A stretch of 64,000 nt of DNA from Aphrocallistes beatrix (GCA_963281255.1 OY725492.1:5025571-5089570), one strand, 5' to 3'. Positions 41,707-52,610 are shown, counted from the stretch's first letter. The notes: generated by a model from the sequence alone, not told the origin. Made by a program: numbers and translations.

Positions 41707-42632
41707 TATTATTTCCTCCTAACATTCAAATAAATATGTGTATACTAGTATATTATTCATCTCTACTTCATGTACTTGAGCTAATGCTGTATTATATTAT
41801 TTGTTGACATAGCTTTTTATCTTTTATTTTAGTTCATTTTTATTTCTTTTGATAGAATTCATGAGTTGTTTTAAAAGTGCTGTTACTACAGTGGGAATGG
41901 AATTTAATTGGATACAATTAAGGTTTCCAATCCTAGGTTCCTAGATACAGTTGTCAAGTTATTGTGTATGGAAGTTTAGACATCTATAGAAGTGATGTGG
42001 TTCATAATAATATTCTAAAAATATCATCTGAGTTTGGGAGAATCATCCTCAAAGGGACCATGAGAGCATAAGCGTAGCTAAGGTGCTAGTGGTCGCTGGT
42101 AGCCTCAGTAATTAATGGTTTCCACTGCCAGAAAGCCCATACGAGAAGTGCTAGCTCTGCCTATGAAGTACTTTCAGATATGCGAAGTGCTTAGATCCAT
42201 GGTTAGTCATTTGGTTTTAAAATAGCACAATTTATGCGATTTTATTTTTCAATGTTACTGCACTGTCTGTTTGAGTTCGCAGTAGTTTCACAACAATTAT
42301 TCTTAAGTACTGAGTCTTGTTTCTAGCTTGCTTTCAAAGTTGTTTACTTTTAGAATATATTGATAGCTAGATCGTCCTAATATACTGCATCAGATTCAAC
42401 ACTTGAATAGTATAATAGCATTACTAGCTTAATGAAGGTTATTTAATTACACAAATATTTGTTCTAATTTTTACAATAGCAAAGTTGTTTATTACAATCC
42501 TAAATGAGGAAATAATGTATCACACTTTCTAGCTACAAATGTCAATTCTAGAATAATCAATTTTACACTTAAAATATACAAATAAACAATGAATTCTTGC
42601 ACACCATTCCTTGACAACTATCTGCCACTTAG
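41707..42632. other. Spacer between convergent NHL-9 and R3
   Basis: Inverted counterpart of the R1/NHL-6 spacer without the P-like transposon: it shares GAGAAGTGCTAGCTCTGCC and the TTCAGATATGCGAAGTGCTT stretch. An NHL scrap (CATCTGAGTTTGGGAGAATC) lies at about 42020-42060. It includes the empty site for the element at 32949. No gene is supported. Confidence 0.7.
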
Positions 42633-44416
42633 TTATGTGGATGCCACATACTCATTCTCTATTTTGGAGTAGTAGTGCTGGTCCTTGGTGTCTCCTTTCG
42701 GTTGCTGAGTGGCACTCTCCTCCATGCCACTTTTGCTCGGCACATTCTCGTAGTTCTTCGTCTCCACTGGTGCCATAGGGACATAGTACCCCTGATCCCT
42801 CTCCTCCCTCCTCATCCTCACAGCTGTTCGGTAGTGGCGAGAGTAGCAGACTAACAATAGTAACACCAGTGCTATATTTAGACATATGGATAAGAATAGA
42901 GTCAGACTGATTCCTATAATTATTGGTAGTGATGCATGTCCTGGAAATTGTGGCATAATGGTGTATTGTGTCACATTTGTAGTCTTAATCGTTTGAGTGG
43001 TAGGTGTGAAAGTAGATTGTGTCGTTACTGGAATGGTTGTCGCTATTTTTGGTGTAGTGTTTGTTTCTGAAGTGGATTTTGCTGTTATAGGAGTGGTACT
43101 CGTGTGCCGTATGGATTCAGTTGTAACTGTTTGGGTAGTTGTGGGAATATTAGTACTCGTGGACTGTGTGGATGTAATTGAACTCGGTATTGTGAACCTA
43201 GAAGTGTCTAGAACAGGTCCCAACATGTTACTTCCATCAGATAGTATTACTTCTATTTCTGTTATTATGAGTGGATTCGTTTCCATCAGTTTAACTCTCA
43301 GATACCCAGTAGCTAATCCACTATGTGAGTATATTTCTCTGTAGACAAGTCCATCTGACTCTGTTGTCTCACTGAATCCACTCACTAATCCATCTTCTTC
43401 ATAGAACTCTACTCCACTGAGAGTACCGTCTTGTGTCCAGTAGATATGCTGATGTTCTGGATTAACCTTCTAGCTCTGAACAGGAATAGTATTTCTGAAT
43501 TCGAAATATCAGGGTTAGACCATCCTAACCAATCACTGGAGTCTGGCGTACTGGGGTTTCTACCTATGAAATTGAGTAATAAATTGATAGTAAACATTAT
43601 AATTATAGACTTGTGTACTTACTCACCTATAATTCCGTCATTGAGTATTCCCTGACCTCCAGACAAATATCCCTGAGACACTACTCCTGTGTACTTAGAG
43701 TCTGAGTAGACAGTAGGCTCTACCAGGTTGTACTGGAGGTAGTATGTGGGAGGAGGAGGTGTAGTAACACTACTGACAAGACATCCATAAATCTCAGTTC
43801 TCAGGCACAGTCTTATCTGTTCAGTGTTAGATCCTGCTGGATTAGTTGTTATTATCTAGAAATTGATAATAGAAATATGTATAGTAAATATTGACTGAAT
43901 TAATTTGGGAATACTTACTCTGTACACAACAACATTCCCTGTTGTTGCAGGTATTTTAAGTCTGATTATTCTTCCGTTGTTAGGATCACCTAGCTCTGTT
44001 AGATTCAGGTAATCATTACTGTTTGCATATATTACAGGAACATGAGGATTGTCAGTTTCTGTTAGAGATGTTCCAATCCTGATCCTGTCTATCTCTATCA
44101 CATTTCCAGTTCCCTGACAAGATTCTACATCTCCAAACTGTAAATCTATTGCAGTTATGTAGTAAGATTCTGAGTCTGCTAGTTTGAAAAATGGATTCGG
44201 GAATACGTTAGAGGATCCTAGATGTCTGAGTTCTAGAGCTTCTGATCCGTTCAATAGAGGAACTATACTATTACTTCCTAACTGATTTAGAAAATTAGTC
44301 CTCTTGTTGGTATCTTGATTCACTATATCTCTAATAATTGGTGTGTTACATTCTTGACACCTAATCAATGAAAGATTTGCAAACAACAGAGCAACAAATA
44401 TTTCTAGAATCTTCAT
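42633..44416 (-). pseudogene. R3: discoidin-domain-receptor-like gene with one-base deletion
   Basis: Exons on the minus strand: 44416-43919, 43855-43627 and 43563-42633. Exon 1 and exon 2 are intact with normal splice sites. In exon 3 one T is missing near 43444-43446 (AGCATATCTACTGG against AGCATATTCTACTGG in R1), which breaks the DS-like domain; the frame afterwards is open through stalk, membrane span and the tyrosine-motif tail. Either a recent pseudogene or a sequencing error. The stalk (TTTQTVTTESIRHTS) is very different from R1 and R2. Confidence 0.82.
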
Positions 44417-44443
44417 ATTTCATTTAGAATAGCTGAGCTTTCA

Positions 44444-44450
44444 ATTTATA
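44444..44450 (-). promoter_or_regulatory. TATA box of receptor R3
   Basis: TATAAAT on the minus strand, about 30 bp before the start codon. Confidence 0.65.
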
Positions 44451-44699
44451 CAAAAGACTTAAGTTAATTTTTCCTCTTTTCTGATTGTCTAGACTCTTTA
44501 ATGCAATATATTCCAGCTATTGAATTACTGTTGAGTATTCATTAAACTTGATTCCTTTAGAGACACATCAGTAATTTGACTCCTTGCTATTGACAAATAG
44601 ACATCTATTATTTGCAATGTACGAATCAATTTAACAATTTAATGTTTCAAGAGTTGTTAAAGTGTTTACTACATCTATAAATTACACTCAGTTCGTCTC

Positions 44700-45047
44700 T
44701 CATTTTGGAGGGAATTTCTTATCTAATGGTGTTTGAGTGCACTGAATCTTGTGAAGAAACTCGAAACCTGGTCAGTTGAAGAATACTTCTAGCTTAGTTT
44801 GGATTTTGATGGAGAAGAAGTCTTTGTGGCAGATTACATCAACAAACGTATTTCTGTGTTTGATTTGTATTTTAAATTCCACAGAATTAGGGTAATAAAG
44901 TAATTATTTTCATTGTTTACCTGTAAGAAACAGCACAATCTACATCTTAGAATTGGATGACTATCAAATATTTCAAAAGAAATCAACTCTTGAAGACTAT
45001 TCCGAAGGTTTCTCTTCTATCTCGTCATATTTTTCAGTTAGATTCGG
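44700..45047 (+). pseudogene. Decayed NHL-gene relic next to receptor relic
   Basis: Plus-strand matches to the family propeller: GGGAATTTCTTATCTAATGG (compare FLSKW), then GGAGAAGAAGTCTTTGTGGC, then CGTATTTCTGTGTTTGATTT, then CAACTCTTGAAGACTATTCC. Several indels and stops. It ends exactly where the truncated receptor exon R5 begins, marking a rearrangement junction. Confidence 0.75.
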
Positions 45048-45467
45048 TTAGATTCGGATAGCCATTACTGTTATCATATGTTGCACGAACACGAGGATTG
45101 CCAGTCTCTGTTAGAGACATTCCAATCCTAATCCTATCTATTATATCTCTATCACATCTCCAGTTCCCTGACAAGATCCTACATCTCCAAACTGTAAATC
45201 TATTGCAGTTATGTAGTAAGATTCTGAGTCTGATAGTTTGAAAAGCAGAGTATTGAAAACGTTGGAAGATCCTGAATGTCTGAGTTCCAGAGCTTCCAAT
45301 CCGTTCAATAGAGGAACTCTATTATCTCCTAACTCAATGAGGAAATTAGGCCTCTTGCTAATATCAGTATTCACTATATCTCTAATAATTGCTGTGTTAC
45401 ATTCTTGACACCTAATCAATGACAGATTTGCAAACAACAGAACAACAAATATTTCTAGAATCTTCAT
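45048..45467 (-). pseudogene. R5: truncated first exon of a receptor gene
   Basis: It starts MKILEIFVVLLFANLSLIRC at 45467 and follows R1-R4 to GTGDVIEI, where an insertion of about five bases (GAGATATAATAG) brings a stop; homology continues to 45048 and then ends in NHL-relic DNA. Exons 2 and 3 are absent here. The TATA box (45495-45501) is retained. Confidence 0.88.
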
Positions 45468-45538
45468 ATTTCATTTTGAATAAACGAACTTCCAATTTAT
45501 ACAAAGACTTAATTTTTCCTCTTTTCTATTGTCTAGAC

Positions 45539-46548
45539 CAGTGGTTCCCAAACTGGGGGGAATTTGATCATTTTGAGGGGGGGAATGATATGATTAAGAA
45601 ATCTCAAAACTAAATTTCTAAATATTATATTGTATGATCATCCACTCACTTGAAAATAGTACAATGCGACTAGGGCTTTTAATCCCGGGATTCCCGATCC
45701 CGGGATCCCGGGATCCCGGCTTGTTTTAGCCCGGGATTGAATCCCGGGATTCATTTTTCAATCCCGGGACTGATGATTAATGCAGTTTATACGTATATCA
45801 CACATTTGTTGTAATGTCTATTGGTTTGTAAATACAGGGTTTCCCATAATTGGATGAAATAGTGATTCATTATATATAACACACTTTGATTAATATACTA
45901 TACAAAGTTGTGATACTAATAATATGGTCAAATTGAACTTGCAAAGACCTTTCTGATGTATTATAAAAGTGTTTGTATGTGACTCTAACACTTCAAATTT
46001 ACAATATCTATATGGTGGCTGAGAAAATCGTTTGCAAAATTTTGGAAATATTTCAAGCGTTCTCTATGTGGGAAATTAGCTCAGTGAATTCATGTAGTAA
46101 ACAATTTCCGTAATTAAAAAATAGTCTCGTTATATGCACGTTATATATACAAATACTAGCATACCAATTCTTGAAAATTACTAATCCCGGGATCCCGGGA
46201 TTCAGAATTTGTCAATCCCGAAATCCCGGGATTGAAATTTTAGACCGGGATTAAAAACCCTAAATGCGATCAATGCAGACTTAGAGTCGTGATTTATTTC
46301 CTATTAAATGTGGAGCCATATATTAGAGTTGCACTTAGTTCAACTTCACCAAGAATTGACTACATAGTGAAGAACAAAATCAAACAAGCACATCCATCTC
46401 ATTAGCAATATTATTAATTAACATATAAACAACTAATTTAATATTATATTTATTCAGTCCACAAATTACATGTCTTTTGAGATGGGGGGGATACTCTATT
46501 AAACCTTGCAAAAGAGGGGAATCATTCTAAAAAGTTTGGGAACCACTG
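45539..46548. mobile_element. hAT-like element, 1010 bp with nested element
   Basis: GTCTAGAC flanks both sides (45531-45538, 46549-46556). The ends are CAGTGGTTCCCAAACTGGGG and AGTTTGGGAACCACTG. The empty paralogous site is at about 51680 (TTGTTTAGACTTCTC). G-rich GGGGGG words occur near both ends. No transposase frame. Confidence 0.93.
45671..46262. mobile_element. Nested MITE saturated with ATCCCGGGAT
   Basis: The ends TAGGGCTTTTAATCCCGG and CCGGGATTAAAAACCCTA are inverted, with target sites AATGCGAC and AATGCGAT. About ten ATCCCGGG words are concentrated in the outer parts, with an AT-rich centre of about 400 bp without them. Confidence 0.9.
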
Positions 46549-46909
46549 GTCTAGACTTCTCTAAATAATGCAATACTTTATCCCAGCTATTGAATTACAG
46601 CTAAGGAATAACAATTATTAACGCTAATATGTAAATGCATAATTAAATTCCACTCTATCTTTACCATTTTGAACGATAGCAAATACTTGCAAGCAGGGCC
46701 GCCGATATAATCAAAAGGCTCTGGAGCGGCTCGTATCGATGGGCCCCATCTATACAAAATTATGAAAGTTATGCGCAGCGTAGTCGTATAATTTTGGTAA
46801 ATAATAGAAGGGAATGATTGAAAGTGATGAGTATTAGAGTTAAATGATATTTTTGTAATGCTTTTCATGCCTGTGTAATGGGTTACATATGTATCTTTGA
46901 TAATAATAA

Positions 46910-47600
46910 TCTTATATATTAAAACGCTAGAATTTTGGATTTTGTTTGTTTGTCTGAATTCATTGAAGAATTGGCAAGTCGTAGAGATATGAAAATTGGC
47001 ATGTATCAAATGATATGATTATGATTAAGTTCTAAGATCTAAGCGAATTTTTCACACCTCTGCAAAAAAATGGAAAACAATTTTTCGCAACTTTTCTATA
47101 CAAAATAAATGACTAGACTATCACAATATAAATCATTGAACGATACTACAATAGATCGTCATTGTTATTAAACCACAACTTATGTTTGATGTCTTAAATA
47201 TATTATAGTGTATAGCAATAAAAAAGAGTGTGTATATTTTCACACCTTTATATACATATTTTCACACCATTTGACGAATTTTGGAAAATATGCTAGAGAT
47301 TAGCTTCCAACGGGTGACAAGGGGTTTTTAGGGGTTTAGATTTTGAATATCATATTTTCAGATCGATATAATAAATCTTCTGTTTATTTTTGTTCACATT
47401 AGATACATAAAGTAAACAAATTACAAGAATAAGCTAGATGCTGGCTTCCAACGTTTGACACGGGGTTTTCAGGGGTGTTGATTTATTCGGTAACTTTTGT
47501 TTACAATAGTCATATAATGTAAAAGAATCCCAAAATAGGCTAGACTGAGTAACTCTAGCGCCCGCAAGTCGCGCAGCGCAAGTAAGCGAAGAGCGCTTGT
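46910..47600 (+). mobile_element. Helitron-like element with empty site
   Basis: It begins TCTTATATATTAAAACGCTA and ends with GCGCAGCGCAAGTAAGCGAA then GAGCGCTTGT. The duplicated block at about 51938 (TAGTAACAATTGTTAATTTG) lacks it, with no target duplication. Members are also at 26153-26663 and 18914-19030. Confidence 0.75.
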
Positions 47601-48003
47601 AATTGTTAATTTGAATCAGATAAAGTGGGAATTATATACTACACATAATTCCACGAAATAGTTTCAACTCCTTTTGGTAGTTAGGGGATTAATCTACACG
47701 AATTTATACATTGGAAGTTTAATCATATTGTTACTAACACATCACAACAGTAAATACATTTTACAGAGCCAATAAATTTACTCTCTTCCACACATAACTA
47801 CAATCTTTAAACTCGATTAAGATTCGTCTGTGGAAGATTCTTTATATACTGCAGTAGAGCTCGAATAAGACGCAGCTGCAAGAGAAGAAGCTGAACTGAA
47901 TCGTTCAAAATAAATTCTAATAAACAGCCCGTTAAGTGAGAATAGTCCCAGTGTACGTCTTGAGCGGAATACGTACTATCCAGATTCTATTGTTTTTACT
48001 CAC

Positions 48004-48119
48004 TTCTTTTTCCTAGTGCAGTATTTGCATTCATTTTTCATAAATCTGGGTTCTTCCTGTTTTATCTTTTCCTCAGTGTTATTTTGACTTTGAAATGTTT
48101 CAGAATTTTGTCTACCCAT
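48004..48119 (-). CDS. Hypothetical small first exon, copy S3
   Basis: From ATG 48119 the frame reads MGRQNSETFQSQNNTEEK and ends KNECKYCTRKKK at a consensus donor GAA|GTGAGT. It is lysine-rich, with CKYC a possible half metal site. The copy at 52344-52459 differs at two bases, both synonymous. No second exon was identified. Function unknown. Confidence 0.35.
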
Positions 48120-48175
48120 TGTGAGATTATTTTGATCAGTTTATTAATTTAACTAAATATATCTCTTATATACAG

Positions 48176-48270
48176 ATTTAGATTCTACTCTGGTGAATGA
48201 GAACTTAGTTATTGATATCCTGTCACTATCTGGAGATAGCGTAGTAGAAATGAAACCTTTCTACTCTTAA
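48176..48270 (+). other. Possible terminal exon, copy 1
   Basis: After the acceptor TTATATACAG one frame is open to TAA and would encode LDSTLVNENLVIDILSLSG and then VVEMKPFYS. The copy at 52516-52610 has the same frame with one Asn-to-Ser change. No upstream exon was recognised, so this is tentative. Confidence 0.25.
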
Positions 48271-49509
48271 TTCAATTATAATATTCTAACATGTACTTGA
48301 GCATTATGCTGCGTTTCCTACTATGAGGATTCTACCTTCAAATGTGTCGTCTATTGTGGTTTGTCAACATGGCTACATATGATCCATGAATTCATCAAAC
48401 CGCTGCAATGTACTGATTATATAGTGAACTCATAGTCCACTAATCCCAAAATTTGCTCAATAATCTTATTGTGCTTTCATTATGTAGATACTTGGCTTAG
48501 ATTTCTACCGGGTTTGAGGTATCTTTACGCTATCTTAATGGATGTTACTTTCTACTAAATATCTGTAAATGATACTCTGTGTACGAATCAACTCTTATCT
48601 CCTAAATACAATATAATGTAATGTTATATACTGTACTATACGGTTCATAGTGTATATTTAATTCAATTTTAAAAGATTGTTGATGTAGGACTTTTATAAT
48701 TAGTTGGGATCTAATGCAATTAATTAAAAAAGTGAACAAACAAACAAACAAACAAGCTCCAATCCATCTACTCTTCTTTACTAATATTGCTATTCTCTCC
48801 ACTTGATCAGAATTTCTCTATATCTTTCAAAATTATTTATAAATCTTAAACTGGCACAAGAAAATATCCACTTAATGGACACGTGCATTGATAGTTTCGA
48901 CGCAATTTTCGTATTATCATCAACCGTGGAAAACAATGATGACAACCATCAGACTTCTAGAATCTTTTTAGCACAATACTAGTTCTCAAGATTTCAAACC
49001 ACAATAACTCTAGATCATAACCTTATGTGAATCTGATATATGGTGTGGTATAATACGATTATGATATAATGATATTTTGTATAATACTGTTTATGTATGT
49101 GTAATAAGTTCCATATCTGTAAGTAATGGTTAATTTGAATCAGATAAAGTGGGAATTATATACTGTACATAATGTAACCACGAAATAGTTCCAACTCCTT
49201 TTGGTAGTTAGGGGATTAATCTACACGAATTTATACATTGGAAGTTAATCATATTGTTACTAACAAATCACAAGTAAATTAAAAAAGAAAAAAACAAGCA
49301 AGCAACTAAATGCAAAGTAATGCTTTAATTATTGTAAGCAGTTTGAGATATTAATTACATTTTGACTGTAAATATCAATTTATCCTTACTCAATATCCTG
49401 CTCTTCTCTATATCCTACTTGTTGATTGGTAGATTATTATGGCATAGATCATATACAAATAAACAATGAATTCTTGCACAAGTTTTCCTGACAACTATTT
49501 GCCACTTAG
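48271..49509. other. Duplicated intergenic DNA upstream of R4 3' end
   Basis: Block shared with 52611-54900 (minus insertions) and in part with 60290-60500. AT-rich, with no supported gene. It ends in the R4 3' flank. Confidence 0.6.
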
Positions 49510-51603
49510 TTATGTGGATGCCACATACTCATTCTCTATTTTGGAGTAGTAGTGCTGGTCCTTGGTGTCTCCTTTCTGTTGCTGAGTGGCACTCTCCTCC
49601 ATGCCACTTTTGCTCGGCACATTCTCGTAGTTCTTCGTCTCCACTGGTGCCATAGGGACATAGTACCCCTGATCCCTCTCCTCCTTCCTCATCCTCACAG
49701 CTGTTCTGTAGTGGCGAGAGTAACAGACTAATAATAGCAACACCAGTGCTATATTTAGACATATGGATAAGAATAGAGTCAGACTGATTCCTATGATTAC
49801 TGGTAGTGATATATGTCCTGAACTGAGACAAGTTGGTGGCATAGTGGTGTATTGTGTCGCTGTAATATTTGCAGTGTCAATTATTTGAGTGGTAGGTTTG
49901 AAAATAGATTGCGTCGTTATTTGAGTGGCTATATTTGTTTTTGGTGAAGTGCGATGGTTTGTTGCTGAAATAAATTCGGATGTTTGGGTGGTGAGAGTAT
50001 TGGTGCTAGTGGACTGTGTGGACCTAATTGAACTCGGTATTGTGAACCTAGAAGTGTCTAGAACAGGTCCCAACATGTTACTTTCATCAGATTGTATTAC
50101 TTCTATTTCTGTTATTATTACTGGATTTGTTCCTATTAATTTTACCCTTAAATACCCAGCCAATAATCTACTATGTGAGTATATTCCTCTGTACACAAAT
50201 CCATCTGACTCTGTTGTCTCACTGAGGCCACTCACTAATCCATCTTCTTCATAGAACTCTACTCCGTTGAGAGTACCGTCTTGTGTATGGTAGAATATAC
50301 TGATGTTCTGGATTACCCTTCTAGCTGTGAACAAGAATAGTATTTCTGAATTCGAAACATCAGGGTTAGACCATCCTAACCAATCACTGGAGTCTGGTGT
50401 ACTGGGGTTTCTACCTATGAAATTAATCAATAAATTGAGAGTATGCATTTTAATTATAAACTTGTGTACTTCCTCACCCGGAGTTGCCCGCGGGCCAAAT
50501 TTTGTAACCGCGGCCCGCAACTAAAATACTCGGCCCGCAAGAAGCCCGCATAAATATTTTTGGCCCGCTTTGTAAGTTACTAACTATAGAGAGACACTTA
50601 GGGAATCCTCTAATAGAAGTGAGTTTCTGCAAACACAAAAGTTTCATTTACATAAGTATCCCTTAATTGGTACTTCGTGACAATTAAAAACATCGGTTGT
50701 CATCGCGGGGAGTCCTGCCAAGATTTCCCGCTCGCGAGCCCGCAAACTATTATATTCGGTCCGCACAGCCCGCGGGTCGCTAAGAAAAGTCGGCCCGCGT
50801 GCAACTCTGTCCTCACCTATAATTCCGTCATTGAGTATTCCCTGACCTCCAGACAAATATCCCTGAGACACTACTCCTGTGTACTTAGAGTCTGAGTAGA
50901 CAGTAGGCTCTACCAGGTTGTACTGGAGTAATTCTGTGGGAAGAGGAGGTGTAGTACCACTACTGACAAGACATCCATAAATCTCAGTTCTCAGACATAG
51001 TCTTATCTGTTCAGTGTTAGATCCTGCTGGATTAGTTGTTATTATCTAGAAATTAATATTAAAATTATCTATGATAAATATTGACTGAATTAATTTGGGA
51101 ATACTTACTCTGTACACAACAACATTCCCTCTTGTTGCAGGTATTTTAAATCTGATTATTCTTCCGTTGTTAGGATCACCTAGCTCTGTTAGATTCAGGT
51201 AATCATTACTGTTATCATATGTTGCAGGAACACGAGGATTGCTAGTCTCTGTTAGAGATGTTCCAATCTTAATCCTATCTATCTCTATCACATCTCCAGT
51301 TCCCTCACAAGATCCTACATCTCCAAACTGTAAATCTATTGCAGTTATGTAGAAAGATTCTGAGTCTGCTAGTTTTAAAAATGGATTATTGAGAACGTTG
51401 GAAGATCCCAAATGTCTGAGTTCCAGAGCTTCTGATCCGTTCAAAAGAGGAACGATGCTACTACCTAACTGAATCAGAAAATTGGTTCTCTTGCTAGTGT
51501 CAGGATTCACTATATCTCTAATAATTGGTGTGTTACATTCTTGACACTTAATCAATGAAAGATTTACAAACAACAGAACAGCAAATATTTCTAAAATCTT
51601 CAT
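49510..51603 (-). CDS. R4: kinase-less discoidin-domain-receptor-like membrane protein
   Basis: Exons on the minus strand: 51603-51109, 51045-50817 and 50414-49510, 542 residues, no frame break. Signal peptide MKILEIFAVLLFVNLSLIKC; discoidin-like domain; DS-like domain (NDGIIG, WLGWSN); the longest stalk of the family with the unrelated segment TTQTSEFISATNHRTSPK; membrane span; tail with YVPM, NYENV, YYSKI and EYVA. Intron 2 (50816-50415) contains a MITE inserted exactly at the splice donor, which duplicated the donor sequence. The TATA box is at 51631-51637. Confidence 0.8.
50479..50809. mobile_element. hAT-like MITE at a splice donor, rich in GGCCCGC
   Basis: TCCTCACC flanks both sides (50471-50478, 50810-50817); read on the gene strand this is GGTGAGGA, the exon 2/intron 2 boundary of R4. 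The ends are CGGAGTTGCCCGCGGGCC and GGCCCGCGTGCAACTCTG. Many GGCCCGC words inside. R1-R3 supply the empty site. Confidence 0.93.
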
Positions 51604-52343
51604 ATTTGATTTAGAATAAAAGAGCTTCCAATTTATACAAAAGACTTGACTTAATTTTTCCTCGTTTCTATTGTTTAGACTTCTCTAAATAATGCAATTT
51701 ATCCCAGCTATTGAATTACAGCTAAGGAATAACAATTATTAACGCTAATATGTAAATGCATAATTGATTTCCACTCTACCTTTACCATTTTGAACGATAG
51801 CAAATACTTGCAAGGATGATATATTTTCTGTTGTTTCTTATATGGTGTGAAATAATAGGATTGTGATTTTAGTGATATTTTTGTAATGCTTTTCATGCCT
51901 GTGTAATGGGTTATATATGTATCTTTGATAATAGTAACAATTGTTAATTTGAATCAGATAAAGTGGGAATTTTATGCTACACATAGTAATGCTACGAAAT
52001 AGTTTCAACTCCTTCAGGTAGTTAGGGGATTAATCTACACGAATTTATACATTGGAAGTTTAATAATTTGTTACTAACACATCACAACAGTAAATACACT
52101 TTACAGATCCAATGAATTTACTCTCTTCTACACATAACTACAATCTTTAAACTCGATTAAGATTCGTCTGTAAAAGATTATTTATATACTGCAGCAGAGC
52201 TCGAATAAGACGCAGCCGCAAGAGAAGAAGCTGAACTGAATCGTTCAAAATAAATTCTAATAAACAGCCCGTTAAGTGAGAATAGTCCCAGTGTACGTCT
52301 TGAGCGGAATACGTACTATCCAGATTATACTGTTCTTACTCAC

Positions 52344-52459
52344 TTCTTTTTCCTAGTGCAGTATTTGCATTCATTTTTCATAAATCTGGGTTCTTCTTGT
52401 TTTATCTTTTCCTCAGTGTTATTTTGACTTTGAAATGTTTCAGAATTTTGTCGACCCAT
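52344..52459 (-). CDS. Hypothetical small first exon, copy S4
   Basis: Same frame and donor as 48004-48119: MGRQNSETF to CTRKKK, then GTGAGTAAGA. The two base differences between the copies are AGA/CGA (both Arg) and CAG/CAA (both Gln). Confidence 0.35.
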
Positions 52460-52515
52460 TGTGAGATTATTTTGATCAGTTTATTAATTTAACTGGATAT
52501 ATCTCTTATATACAG

Positions 52516-52610
52516 ATTTAGATTCTACTCTGGTGAATGAGAGCTTAGTTATTGATATCCTGTCACTATCTGGAGATAGCGTAGTAGAAATGAAACCTTT
52601 CTACTCTTAA
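52516..52610 (+). other. Possible terminal exon, copy 2
   Basis: Counterpart of 48176-48270, with acceptor TTATATACAG, open frame and TAA. It carries one amino-acid replacement relative to copy 1. Confidence 0.25.

Noticed and set aside
46690..46850. CAGGGCCGCCGA start that looks like a hAT end
   Set aside because: Compared with 51814 it marks some insertion, but no matching right end or target duplication could be fixed.
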